Shown: piece after piece, positions 18,189 through 25,688 of the stretch
Layout of the letters: every line of letters begins with the position of its first letter
Position numbering within the stretch: position 1 is the first letter of the stretch
Source of the DNA: Clostridia bacterium
GTDB taxonomy: Bacteria; Bacillota_A; Clostridia; Christensenellales; Aristaeellaceae
Assembly (NCBI GenBank): GCA_017530275.1
Contig: JAFXMP010000233.1
Coordinates: 19,507-83,506 of the forward strand
Direction: 5' to 3'
Length of the DNA stretch: 64,000 nt
The notes under the pieces: model-generated
Databases searched by the model: none
The model's input: the letters and a program-made list of their open reading frames with translations, nothing else
Told to the model about the DNA's origin: nothing
Program-made: the position numbers and the translations under genes

Positions 18189-18815
18189 ATGATCAGGGAT
18201 GAATTGCTGCGGGAAAATTTCATTTCCAGTGAAGAAGTCTATCCCGGAAAAATCATCCGCGTGGAGAAATGGCAGGTGAAACTGCCCAGCGGGGACACGG
18301 CCATGCGGGAGATCGTGCGGCATAACGGCGCGTCGGCGATCGTGCCGGTGGATGATAACGGAATGGTAACGCTGGTGCGCCAGTATCGGGCGGCTATCGG
18401 TCAATGCACCTGGGAGATTCCGGCGGGCAAGCTGGATTCCCTCAGCGAAGACCCTTTCAGCGCCGCCAAGCGGGAATTGGAGGAAGAAACGGGCCTGCGG
18501 GCCGAACAGTGGCGGAAGCTGACTACAATTTACACCACCCCCGGTTTCTGCAACGAACAAATCACCATCTATCTGGCCACCGGCCTGAGCCAACGGAACG
18601 CTCACCCGGATGCGGATGAATTCTTAGGGCTTACCCGCATCCCGCTGACGGAAGCCGTATCTTATTGTATGACGGGAGAGTTTCAGGATGGGAAAACGGT
18701 TATCGGGCTGCTGATGGCACAGCAGGCGCTGGCCGCGGCCGATATGCCGGTTCAAGGAGCTTCCACAGCCATACAACGGTTCACATCCCCCGCTTCTTCC
18801 CGGGAAGCTGAATAA
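18189..18815 (+). CDS. Nudix hydrolase, ADP-ribose pyrophosphatase type
   Basis: A 208-residue cytosolic Nudix enzyme that probably splits ADP-ribose to AMP and ribose-5-phosphate, as in the NudF group. The Nudix box is complete: G in PAGKLDS, then AAKRELEEETGL with the metal-binding REVxEE-type glutamates. The segment VTLVRQYRAAIGQCTWEIPAG is the typical lead-in of ADP-ribose pyrophosphatases. The start at 18189 is chosen because GGAGG lies eight bases before it; 28 extra codons upstream have no ribosome site. The C-terminal 30 residues, after DGKTVIGLLMAQQAL, are a poorly conserved extension. Divergent from the surface-protein gene. Confidence 0.9.
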   Translation: MIRDELLRENFISSEEVYPGKIIRVEKWQVKLPSGDTAMREIVRHNGASAIVPVDDNGMVTLVRQYRAAIGQCTWEIPAGKLDSLSEDPFSAAKRELEEETGLRAEQWRKLTTIYTTPGFCNEQITIYLATGLSQRNAHPDADEFLGLTRIPLTEAVSYCMTGEFQDGKTVIGLLMAQQALAAADMPVQGASTAIQRFTSPASSREAE

Positions 18816-18837
18816 TGTGATAAAATGTAATAAAAAA

Positions 18838-18981
18838 ATGAAAAAAGAAAAACACCCTGTATACCGGCTGATCCTTTTCTGCCTGATCCTGCTGCTGGCG
18901 CTGGGCATTCTGCTGTTGGCGCTGGGGCTTCATGCGGGCGTTGACTGGCGCTGGATAGGCCAGCCGGTACAGTACGTTTAG
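18838..18981 (+). CDS. Small single-span membrane protein (47 residues)
   Basis: A short frame starting MKKEKHPVYRLILFC and continuing as one hydrophobic stretch of about 23 Leu/Ile/Ala residues, then a short polar end (GVDWRWIGQPVQYV). The positive N terminus and clean span look like a real membrane peptide. It lies 22 bases after the Nudix gene and 16 bases before an acetyltransferase gene, in the same direction. The weak point is that no good ribosome site precedes it, so it may depend on coupling. I do not recognise a family. Confidence 0.5.
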   Translation: MKKEKHPVYRLILFCLILLLALGILLLALGLHAGVDWRWIGQPVQYV

Positions 18982-18997
18982 AGGATACGATACGCAA

Positions 18998-19564
18998 ATG
19001 CAGTTTTTTCAGGGAATTTTTTCCCGGCTTCCCACCCTGGAAACGGAACGGCTGATCCTGCGCCCCCTGCGCATGAGCGACGCCAGGGATTTGTTTGCAT
19101 ACGCCCGGGACCCGCAGGTGAGCCGTCATGTGCTGTGGGAAACCCACGAAAGCCTGGGCGATTCACGCCAATTTCTGCGGGGAGCCATCCGCCAGTACCG
19201 CCAGGGTAAGCCGGGTTCTTTCGCTATCACCTTGAAGGATTCAGGCCGCATGATCGGCACCATCGGCTTTATGTGGGTCAATGTGGATTACAAAAGCGCC
19301 GAAGTGGGCTACAGCCTGAGCCGGGAATACTGGAATCGGGGCATCATGACCGAAGCGCTGCGCAGCGTGGTGGATTTTGGCTTTCAGGAATTGCGGCTCA
19401 ACCGTATCGAAGCCCAGCACGAAGTAGATAATCCCGCTTCCGGCCGGGTGATGGCCCACGTGGGCATGCAGTACGAAGGCAGGCTGCGGCAAAGGCTGAA
19501 AAATAAGGGAAAATTCGTGGATGTAGAGCTGTATGCCATTCTGCGGAGCGATCCGCGCACTTAA
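18998..19564 (+). CDS. GNAT acetyltransferase, RimJ/RimL-like
   Basis: A 188-residue cytosolic acetyltransferase of the RimJ/RimL (Acetyltransf_3) type. It carries the usual opening LETERLILRPLRMSDA, a beta-bulge region (GYSLSREYWNRGIMTEAL, the acetyl-CoA loop) and the closing LNRIEAQHEVDNPASGRVM...GMQYEG. Members acetylate protein or peptide N termini, antibiotics or small amines; the substrate here is not visible. GAGGA (18981-18985) overlaps the stop of the small membrane protein, so the two are probably coupled. Confidence 0.88.
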   Translation: MQFFQGIFSRLPTLETERLILRPLRMSDARDLFAYARDPQVSRHVLWETHESLGDSRQFLRGAIRQYRQGKPGSFAITLKDSGRMIGTIGFMWVNVDYKSAEVGYSLSREYWNRGIMTEALRSVVDFGFQELRLNRIEAQHEVDNPASGRVMAHVGMQYEGRLRQRLKNKGKFVDVELYAILRSDPRT

Positions 19565-19566
19565 CA

Positions 19567-19657
19567 AAGTGGAAATTGAAAAGTGGAAAGCAATATGGTT
19601 AAAAAGATTGTCTAACTGCCACACAGGCTGTTTATATTTTCACTTTTCACTTTTTCA
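19567..19657. repeat. A-rich/T-rich inverted repeat between genes
   Basis: The left arm AAGTGGAAATTGAAAAGTGG (from 19567) is complementary to TTTTCACTTTTCACTTTTTC (19637-19656). The 113-base gap holds no gene. The hairpin could terminate or protect the upstream transcript. Its make-up recalls the repeat at 9150-9270. Confidence 0.5.
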
Positions 19658-19677
19658 TCAGAAAAGGAGGCTTTCCA

Positions 19678-20715
19678 ATGCAGCAGCATCAGATGACCGC
19701 GCCCGGGCCTTTGCTGGACGAAAACGGTCATTTGACTGAAACGGGCTATGCCCTCAGCCTGATCAAGGATTACGATCATGGGGCGGTAAAGGCCAGCCCT
19801 TTGCGGATCAAGGAATGGGACTATTATTGTATCGTGTCGGACCGGTACGCCCTGGCCCTGACCATCGCCGATAACGGCTATCTGTACATGGACAGCGTAT
19901 CTCTCCTGGATTTTGACGAACACAGCCAGGCCACTTGGTCCAGCATACTGCCTCCCTTCGGCGGGAGAAGGCTCCCGTCCTCCAGCGCGCGGGGAGATAT
20001 CAGCGCAGCCGGGAAGGGTTACGCCATCACTTTTGAAAACGATGGGAAGCAGCGCCGCCTGTACGGCCATGTGGACCGCTTTCCAAACGGAAACGGAAAG
20101 CCTTTGCTGTTCGATGTGATCCTGACCGGCGCGCCTCGTGACTCCATGGTGATCGCTACGCCCTTCACCGGTCATCCCAAGGCGTTTTATTACAATCAAA
20201 AAATCAACTGCCTGCGGGCGGAAGGCAAGGCTGTGTACGGGGACAGGGAATACCTGTTTTCTCCCGCCCATTCCTTTGCCGTGCTGGATTGGGGACGCGG
20301 CGTATGGACCTATGAAAATACCTGGTATTGGGGATCGGCTTCCGGGCTTGCGGATGGCGTGCCTTTCGGCTTCAATATCGGTTATGGCTTCGGCGATACC
20401 AGCGCGGCCAGCGAAAACATGCTGTTCTATAACGGGCAGGCTCATAAGCTAAGCCGGGTGACCTTTGAAATCCCCATGAAGGAGGGAAGGGAGGATTATT
20501 TAGCTCCCTGGAAATTCACCAGTGACGACGGGCGCTTTGAAATGGACTTTGCCCCCATCCTGGACCGTTGCGCAAAAATCGATTTGAAGCTCCTTTGCTC
20601 TGATCAGCACCAGGTGTTTGGCCGCTTTTCCGGCAGCGCCGTATTGGATGACGGCAGGAAAATCCATATCCGGCAATTCCCCGGTTTTGCGGAAAAGGTA
20701 CATAACCGCTGGTGA
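19678..20715 (+). CDS. DUF2804 family protein
   Basis: A 345-residue protein with no signal peptide or membrane span. It matches DUF2804 by its opening (GPLLDENGHLTETGYA), the YYNQKINCLRAEGKAVYG stretch, the WDRGRG-like VLDWGRGVWTYENTWYWGS, and the ending FGRFSGSAVLDDGRKI. The family is a beta-rich fold related to lipocalin-type carotenoid or lipid binders (my recollection, not checked); its role is not known. AAGGAGG precedes the start. It stands alone before the tRNA genes. Confidence 0.85.
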   Translation: MQQHQMTAPGPLLDENGHLTETGYALSLIKDYDHGAVKASPLRIKEWDYYCIVSDRYALALTIADNGYLYMDSVSLLDFDEHSQATWSSILPPFGGRRLPSSSARGDISAAGKGYAITFENDGKQRRLYGHVDRFPNGNGKPLLFDVILTGAPRDSMVIATPFTGHPKAFYYNQKINCLRAEGKAVYGDREYLFSPAHSFAVLDWGRGVWTYENTWYWGSASGLADGVPFGFNIGYGFGDTSAASENMLFYNGQAHKLSRVTFEIPMKEGREDYLAPWKFTSDDGRFEMDFAPILDRCAKIDLKLLCSDQHQVFGRFSGSAVLDDGRKIHIRQFPGFAEKVHNRW

Positions 20716-20745
20716 TTTCTGCCAATTTTTACGTTAAGAAATCGA

Positions 20746-20774
20746 TTGACATTCCCGGCGTCCTCTGGTATAAT
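20746..20774 (+). promoter_or_regulatory. Promoter of the tRNA-Thr/tRNA-Pro unit
   Basis: A perfect TTGACA (20746-20751) and a perfect TATAAT (20769-20774) are 17 bases apart, 27 bases before the first tRNA, as expected for a strong stable-RNA promoter. Confidence 0.92.
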
Positions 20775-20801
20775 ACCCTCTGCTGGCGGAAACGCCGGTG
20801 T

Positions 20802-20877
20802 GCCGATATAGCTCAGTTGGTAGAGCGGCTGATTCGTAATCATCAGGTCAAGGGTTCGAGTCCCTTTATCGGCTCCA
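20802..20877 (+). tRNA. tRNA-Thr (anticodon CGT)
   Basis: The acceptor stem GCCGATA/TATCGGC is perfect, as are the D stem GCTC/GAGC and T stem AAGGG/CCCTT. The anticodon loop TTCGTAA carries CGT, reading ACG. CCA is encoded at the 3' end. In the anticodon stem (GCTGA/TCATC) one pair, 28-42, is a C-U mismatch. Confidence 0.92.
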
Positions 20878-20881
20878 TTTT

Positions 20882-20955
20882 CGAGGTGTAGCGCAGTTTG
20901 GTAGCGCGTTTGGTTCGGGACCAAAAGGCCGCGGGTTCGAGTCCCGCCACTTCGA
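20882..20955 (+). tRNA. tRNA-Pro (anticodon CGG)
   Basis: The acceptor stem CGAGGTG/CACTTCG (one G-T pair), D stem GCGC/GCGC, anticodon stem TTTGG/CCAAA with loop TTCGGGA, and T stem GCGGG/CCCGC are intact. The anticodon is CGG, reading CCG. No CCA is encoded, unlike the preceding tRNA-Thr only four bases away. Confidence 0.92.
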
Positions 20956-20963
20956 TTCTTGCA

Positions 20964-21001
20964 TGCACCGCTTGAAAGACAAGCGGTGCATGTTTGTTTT
21001 A
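20964..21001 (+). terminator. Terminator of the tRNA unit
   Basis: An 11-pair perfect stem TGCACCGCTTG / CAAGCGGTGCA (20964-20990) is followed by TGTTTGTTTT. It overlaps the end of the opposing acyltransferase gene by a few bases. Confidence 0.85.
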
Positions 21002-22009
21002 ATGCTGCTCCTTCTGTTTTCTGCCTTTATAGGGATTGAACAGAAAACGATGTATCCGCAGCATTTTGCAGGCCATGCCAAAAAGGATGGGGATCAAGAC
21101 GCCCGCCGCCGTGCTGGCGAAAAGGATGAGTACGGGGTTTTCCACATTCCAATGATGAAACAGCGCTCTGCACGCGGTGAGGATAAACGTATGCAGCAGG
21201 TATATTTCCAGGCCGTATCTGCCGGTCAGAAGGAAAAGAGGATTTTCACCCAGGAAACGAAGCTGCTGAAATGCCGCGAACAGGAAAATGGAACAGCCTA
21301 TTCCAAGCGCCTGATTCACGATCAGGGTTTGATTCAGTTGGGTGTTCCTGTTCCAAAAAAGGATATACAGGGCAAGGATGCACGGGAGCGGCACAAACAC
21401 GGCTGCCTTTTTTTTCAGAATACCGTCCCTTTTATTCAGTGCGATACCGAGATAGAAAAAGAAGTGATAATATACCAGCCTGTTTGCGTCAAATAGCTGT
21501 CTATGGGGAATCCACCAGCTGGCAATGCCCATAGCAAGCGTGATGACGAGCACGACGGCGCTATTTAGGCGGATGATGAATTTTCTGCTGAAAATGAAGT
21601 AATAAATGATCAAGACAAAAAGGTACCAGTACAGTTCCAGCGGTTTGACCGGGATCAGCAGCAGATCCTTTGGGGTGACCTGATTAACCACGTACTGGTC
21701 AAAGAGGATTTTGGATCCTCCAAGGATCAGGGAATAAAAAAGATAAAGGCAGGCGAGACGGATGACCTGCGCTTTTATTCGACTCTTGTCGATTTGTCCG
21801 TCCCTGAAATACGTCCTGCCGAAAAGGAACCCGCTGATAACAAAAAACAGGGGCATATGAAATGCGTAGACAGCATTGAAAATGTCGTAATACAGCGTGC
21901 TTGCCGAGTGTTCGCCCATATAACCATTGGCAATGTGACCGATCACGACGCAAATGGCGGCAAATCCTTTCAAGGCGTCGATATACTTGATTCTATTCAT
22001 GGCTTCCAT
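20999..22009 (-). CDS. Acyltransferase 3 family membrane protein
   Basis: A 336-residue integral membrane protein with about ten hydrophobic spans. It begins with the family signature RIKYIDALKGFAAICVVIGH, whose His is part of the catalytic site, followed by AFHMPLFFVISGFLFG. Members (OafA/WecH/NodX type) transfer acetyl or other acyl groups to sugars of surface polysaccharides across the membrane. The end is basic (NPYKGRKQKEQH), as expected for a cytoplasmic tail. ATG at 22009 or at 22000 could be the start; neither has a strong ribosome site. Transcribed alone from the promoter at 22110-22139. The acceptor is not visible. Confidence 0.88.
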   Translation of the reverse strand: MEAMNRIKYIDALKGFAAICVVIGHIANGYMGEHSASTLYYDIFNAVYAFHMPLFFVISGFLFGRTYFRDGQIDKSRIKAQVIRLACLYLFYSLILGGSKILFDQYVVNQVTPKDLLLIPVKPLELYWYLFVLIIYYFIFSRKFIIRLNSAVVLVITLAMGIASWWIPHRQLFDANRLVYYHFFFYLGIALNKRDGILKKKAAVFVPLPCILALYILFWNRNTQLNQTLIVNQALGIGCSIFLFAAFQQLRFLGENPLFLLTGRYGLEIYLLHTFILTACRALFHHWNVENPVLILFASTAAGVLIPILFGMACKMLRIHRFLFNPYKGRKQKEQH

Positions 22010-22314
22010 TTTGACGGCGCATGCCGATTTCGTCGGGAGAGGGAAGAAGGCGGATGTACGGGAAGTTTTTTATGGCGTATTCTTACCCCACTTGCAGAAT
22101 ACACGTTTCAGTATACTACGCTTTTGCATGAGCGGTCAATATTTTTCGCTTTTTAGCCGGTTTTCCATTGACGCGCAACCTCAAGTTGCGTGATCCCCAA
22201 AAAGAGCCCGCTGGAGTTGGTTGAGGAAGGACCGCGCTTGTGTTAATCTATGCTTGCGGCGCCGAACGAAAGTCCTATGGGAACAGCAGAAAAGAATGAT
22301 AAGGAGGGTCAGAG
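22010..22314. promoter_or_regulatory. Divergent promoter region
   Basis: This 305-base gap separates two divergent genes. For the minus strand, TTGACC (22139-22134) and TATACT (22115-22110) are 18 bases apart and would serve the acyltransferase. For the plus strand a weaker TTGAGG (22221-22226) with TAATCT (22244-22249), 17 bases apart, may serve the XRE regulator. No gene is seen in it. Confidence 0.6.
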
Positions 22315-22983
22315 ATGAGTTTCGGAAAGAACCTTCAATATTTACGGCAGCTTCATGTGAATATGACGCAGGAGGCGCTGGCGGAAAAACTGAACGTGAG
22401 CCGTCAGACGGTGTCAAAGTGGGAAATGGACGCGGCGAAGCCGGAAATAGACAAAGCGCTGGAGCTGTGCAAAGCGTTTAACTGCACCTTGGATAATCTG
22501 TTTGTCGATGAAATGGATAAGCGCAGCAGCGCTTATACCAATATTCGCCTCGAAGATGTCCCGGGATTTCGTTATGTAGCATATACGGCCGTAAGCACAG
22601 ACCCGGAAGGCGACGCGCTGGACCGCGTATTCAGGTATGCAAAAGAGAATGGGATCAAGAACCCCAAAGTCGTCGGATGGGATTTTCCGCATCTGTCCGT
22701 GGAGCAGATCAATGTATATAAGATGCATGGATACACAGCGGCATGGATCCTGCCGGACGGAATCACCCCTGAAGGACTGGAGATCAAGGAGCAGCCTGCG
22801 CAGAAATATGCCGCTATACACATCGAGCGTCCCTTTGACAATCCCTTCGTCACGATCCCGGGAGCGTATCATACCTTGGGCGACTACATGAAAACCAACG
22901 GGTTGAAGCATGTGAAGGAGGGCGTCATTCCCTGCTTTGAAACGGCGGGAGAAAGCATGGATGTGTATTTAGCGTGTAAATAA
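22315..22983 (+). CDS. XRE-type regulator with GyrI-like effector domain
   Basis: A 222-residue cytosolic DNA-binding protein. Residues 1-60 are a Cro/CI helix-turn-helix (LRQLHVNMTQEALAEKLNVSRQTVSKWE, shortened here to its sense: MTQEALAEKLNVSRQTVSKW). Residues 80-222 look like a GyrI/AraC effector-binding domain (GFRYVAYTAVSTDPEG; PAQKYAAIHIERPF; EGVIPCFE), the small-ligand module also found on the next gene's product. AAGGAGG precedes the ATG. Targets and ligand are not visible; the shared effector module with the AraC-type neighbour suggests a related signal or local duplication of domains. Confidence 0.85.
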   Translation: MSFGKNLQYLRQLHVNMTQEALAEKLNVSRQTVSKWEMDAAKPEIDKALELCKAFNCTLDNLFVDEMDKRSSAYTNIRLEDVPGFRYVAYTAVSTDPEGDALDRVFRYAKENGIKNPKVVGWDFPHLSVEQINVYKMHGYTAAWILPDGITPEGLEIKEQPAQKYAAIHIERPFDNPFVTIPGAYHTLGDYMKTNGLKHVKEGVIPCFETAGESMDVYLACK

Positions 22984-23062
22984 ACTGGAAAAACAGCAAC
23001 TCGAATCAAATCAAGTTTCTTCTTCCGCTGTAACATGAGAACAAACGAAAGGGGGCGACGGG

Positions 23063-24031
23063 ATGACGGCATGGCACAGGACCGTTCAGGAGATCGTGGA
23101 CGCGGTGGATGAAAGCATCAAAAGGGAAGACGACGAGGCATTGACGCTGAGGGCCCTTTCGGAGCGCATGGGGTATTCGGAGTACCATATGTCGCGCCGG
23201 TTTTCGGAAATCTCCGGCATGCAGTTCCGGGATTATCTGCGCCGGCGGCGGCTGGCGTTCGCTTTGAAGGATTTGCGGGACAGCCGGGCTGGCATCTTGG
23301 ATATCGCCGTCAAGTACGGGTTTTCCTCCCAAGAGGCGTTTACCCGGGCCTTCAAAGCGGCGTATGGGATCACGCCTGCCGAGTATCGGAAGAATCCCGT
23401 GCCGGTGGCGCTGCAAACGATCCTGCATCCTTTCGACTGTTACTTGCTGGAAGGAGCCGAAACAGGCATGGAAGAGAGCAAAAAAGAAGTAAAAGTGTAC
23501 TTTGTGAACATCCCGGCCCACAAGTTCCTGCATATCAGGAATTATGAAAGCGTCGGGTACTGGGATTTTTGGCAGAAGGAGGCAGAAATCCCCGGCTGCG
23601 ACTGCGACACCATCTGCGGTCTGCTGGACAGCATGCCGGGAAAGCTGGATGATGTGGGCGGCTCGGAGGAGGACGCGGGAAGCGGTCAGTTGATGGCCTG
23701 GATCAACGAACCCGCGGGACGCATCTGCTCCTGGGGAATTCCCCTGGCGGAAGCCTACGGCGTGCGGCTGCCCGCGGATTATGCGGGACCGGTACCCAGC
23801 CAGATGCAATTGATGGACGTGGCGGCGGGAGAATACGTGGTATTCGAGCACGGCCCCTTCGACTTTGAAAAAGAGAGCCGCGCCGTGGAGGAAAAAATGG
23901 AAGCGGCCATGAAGGACATGGATTACGCCCAATACGGCTGCCAGCTGGATTTGACCCAGGGCCGGGTATTCTACTTCTACCATGATACGAAACGGTTTTG
24001 GAAATACGTCCGGCCGGTCCGCAGACTGTGA
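23063..24031 (+). CDS. AraC-family regulator with GyrI-like effector domain
   Basis: A 322-residue regulator. Two helix-turn-helix motifs of the AraC/XylS type fill residues 10-115 (LRALSERMGYSEYHMSRRF; ILDIAVKYGFSSQEAFTRAF). From about 145 to 320 a GyrI-like domain follows (VKVYFVNIPAHKFLHIRNYE; GEYVVFEHGPFDFEKES). This order, DNA-binding first and effector domain last, is that of the Rob/BmrR-like multidrug-sensing regulators. The ribosome site GGGGGCG/AAAGGGGG lies upstream. It is 79 bases after the XRE gene and probably in the same unit, closed by a strong terminator. Confidence 0.88.
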   Translation: MTAWHRTVQEIVDAVDESIKREDDEALTLRALSERMGYSEYHMSRRFSEISGMQFRDYLRRRRLAFALKDLRDSRAGILDIAVKYGFSSQEAFTRAFKAAYGITPAEYRKNPVPVALQTILHPFDCYLLEGAETGMEESKKEVKVYFVNIPAHKFLHIRNYESVGYWDFWQKEAEIPGCDCDTICGLLDSMPGKLDDVGGSEEDAGSGQLMAWINEPAGRICSWGIPLAEAYGVRLPADYAGPVPSQMQLMDVAAGEYVVFEHGPFDFEKESRAVEEKMEAAMKDMDYAQYGCQLDLTQGRVFYFYHDTKRFWKYVRPVRRL

Positions 24032-24044
24032 GGGCGGACAAAAA

Positions 24045-24093
24045 GAAAGCCTTGCGGCGTAAGGGTGATTCCTTATGTCCGCAAGGCTTTTTT
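24045..24093. terminator. Strong terminator, probably bidirectional
   Basis: A long stem (AAAGCCTTGCGG / CCGCAAGGCTTT with inner pairing GTAAGG / CCTTAT) is followed by six T on the plus strand and has A-rich DNA on the other side. It separates the AraC gene from the opposing acetyltransferase gene. Confidence 0.88.
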
Positions 24094-24108
24094 CGCGGGG
24101 GATGTTTT

Positions 24109-24654
24109 TCAGCCGCCGCGTGTCAGTTCCTCCCATTCATGGCGGGTGATGGCGTACACGGTGGTCCTGTGCCCCCAGCGGGTGTCGTCAAATTCTTTGA
24201 TGAGCTTCATGCCGTTGGCGGCGGCGGTAGCGCGGGAGGGCAGATTCGCGGCGTTCATGTAGGAATACAGGCAGGGAAAGTCCGTATGCGTGAAGGCCCA
24301 GTCCCGCACGGCGCGGGCGGCTTCTTTGCCAAGCCCCTGGCGCCAGCGCTCCTTCCGAATATGATAGCCCACTTCCGGCAGGTCTTCTCCGTCGATTTGC
24401 TGCATGGTCAGCCCGCAGTCCCCTAAAAACTCCCCGGTTTCCTTCAGCTCCATGGCCCACAGGCCGAAACCGTATTTCCGGTAATTGTCGAAGCTCCAGT
24501 CCAGCCAGCGCTGCACGCCCTTATCGTCGTAGGGCCTGGGATAATACTTCATGGTTTCCGGGTCGGACAGGATGGAATACAGCGCGTCATAATCCGATTG
24601 CCGGTATTCCCGCAGGATCAGACGTTCCGTTTCAAGGACGATCATTTCGCTCAT
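24109..24654 (-). CDS. GNAT acetyltransferase, RimJ/RimL-like
   Basis: A 181-residue acetyltransferase. It opens with IVLETERLILREYRQSDYDAL, has the CoA loop in YHIRKERWRQGLGKEAARAV and the usual closing helix (NLPSRATAAANGMKLIKEF). Members of this branch acetylate small amines or N termini. It is third in a tight minus-strand operon: its start overlaps the thioesterase stop by one base. Substrate unknown. Confidence 0.88.
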   Translation of the reverse strand: MSEMIVLETERLILREYRQSDYDALYSILSDPETMKYYPRPYDDKGVQRWLDWSFDNYRKYGFGLWAMELKETGEFLGDCGLTMQQIDGEDLPEVGYHIRKERWRQGLGKEAARAVRDWAFTHTDFPCLYSYMNAANLPSRATAAANGMKLIKEFDDTRWGHRTTVYAITRHEWEELTRGG

Positions 24655-25076
24655 TAGCCGTTTTCCTCCTGAATCAGCGCTTCCAGTGCGGCGCAGAACG
24701 CGGGCAGATCGCGCTTCAAACGCACGAAGCGGCCCTCTTGATTCAAAAACACGTGCTCGGATCGGGCTTCACATACTATTTCGCCGTCCGACGCTTTTTC
24801 CATTTGATACCGGATCGTCAGTACCACGCCGTTGAAACCTGCCACGGAAACGGTTATGCGAATTTCGTCCCCAAAGGCACAGGGCTTCCGGTACTCGCAG
24901 GATAGGGATTTCACGGGGGAAAGGACGCCGCCTGCTTCCATTTTCGCGTAGGGGAAACCCAGCTGATCCATGAAATCGATGCGCGCTTCCTCCATCCAGC
25001 GGATATAGTTGGCGTGATGGACTACGCCCATCATGTCCGTTTCATAATACTGTACTTTGCGCAGATAAGCGTTCAT
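24654..25076 (-). CDS. Acyl-CoA thioesterase, YbgC/FcbC (4HBT) family
   Basis: A 140-residue hot-dog-fold thioesterase. The active-site pattern YYETDMMGVVHHANYIRW carries the catalytic Asp and the conserved His-Asn of the 4-hydroxybenzoyl-CoA thioesterase type. YbgC-like enzymes hydrolyse short acyl-CoAs or acyl-ACP. It overlaps the upstream DUF3237 gene by four bases (ATGA) and the downstream acetyltransferase gene by one, so the three are translated as a unit. Confidence 0.9.
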   Translation of the reverse strand: MNAYLRKVQYYETDMMGVVHHANYIRWMEEARIDFMDQLGFPYAKMEAGGVLSPVKSLSCEYRKPCAFGDEIRITVSVAGFNGVVLTIRYQMEKASDGEIVCEARSEHVFLNQEGRFVRLKRDLPAFCAALEALIQEENG

Positions 25077-25483
25077 GGCCGGGCCTCGCTCTCATCTTTT
25101 CGGAAAATGCGCACCAGCACGCCGCCCGGCGCGCCTTCCACCGTAGCGTACAGGCATGCCGTTTCCCAAGAGGAAAGCAGCGCGCTGTCGGTAACGATCA
25201 TGGGCTGAAAGCCAGTATCAAAGCTGCCTTGGTTTTCGATGAAAATGCGGCAGCTTTGGCCGCTTTTATCCCTTCCTTCCAGCATGTAGCGGGCGGAAAG
25301 AGCGGCTTTCCCATCCTTGCTGATTTTCTGGGTGTCCACCCCGGGCCCGATGATTTTACCTGTGAACCAGGGGCCGCCCGCCGCGCCGGTAAAGGGGATC
25401 ATAACGATATCCCGGGCGCTGCCCTTCACTTGAAGGGAATCCAGAATGTTCACCTGGATTTCGAGAAGCAGATCGCCATTCAT
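25073..25483 (-). CDS. DUF3237-like protein
   Basis: A 136-residue cytosolic protein that fits DUF3237: a beta-barrel pattern with VMIPFTGAAGGPWFTGKIIG, then PGVDTQKISKDGKAALSARY and IFIENQGS. The family's role is unknown. The start at 25483 (MNGDLLLEIQ) is preferred because AAAGGACAGGAAACC precedes it; 17 more upstream codons (MICIYGHF...) have no ribosome site. First gene of the three-gene minus-strand operon. Confidence 0.7.
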   Translation of the reverse strand: MNGDLLLEIQVNILDSLQVKGSARDIVMIPFTGAAGGPWFTGKIIGPGVDTQKISKDGKAALSARYMLEGRDKSGQSCRIFIENQGSFDTGFQPMIVTDSALLSSWETACLYATVEGAPGGVLVRIFRKDESEARP

Positions 25484-25614
25484 GGTTTCCTGTCCTTTCT
25501 TGATGCAGATAAAATGGCCGTATATGCATATCATAACGTATTTTGGGCAGGATTACAAGCTGATTCGGAGAACAGAAACGCAAGAAATCTATATCATTCA
25601 GCAAGAAATCGGGA

Positions 25615-25643
25615 TTGAAAAAAGGCGCTGTTTCCTATAAAAT
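25615..25643 (+). promoter_or_regulatory. Promoter of the GH35 operon
   Basis: TTGAAA (25615-25620) and TAAAAT (25638-25643) are 17 bases apart, about 45 bases before the GH35 start. No clear operator palindrome is seen. Confidence 0.6.
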
Positions 25644-25688
25644 ATCAATGAATGGAGAATCAACAAGAAGAAAAAAGAGGTGTGCCCC

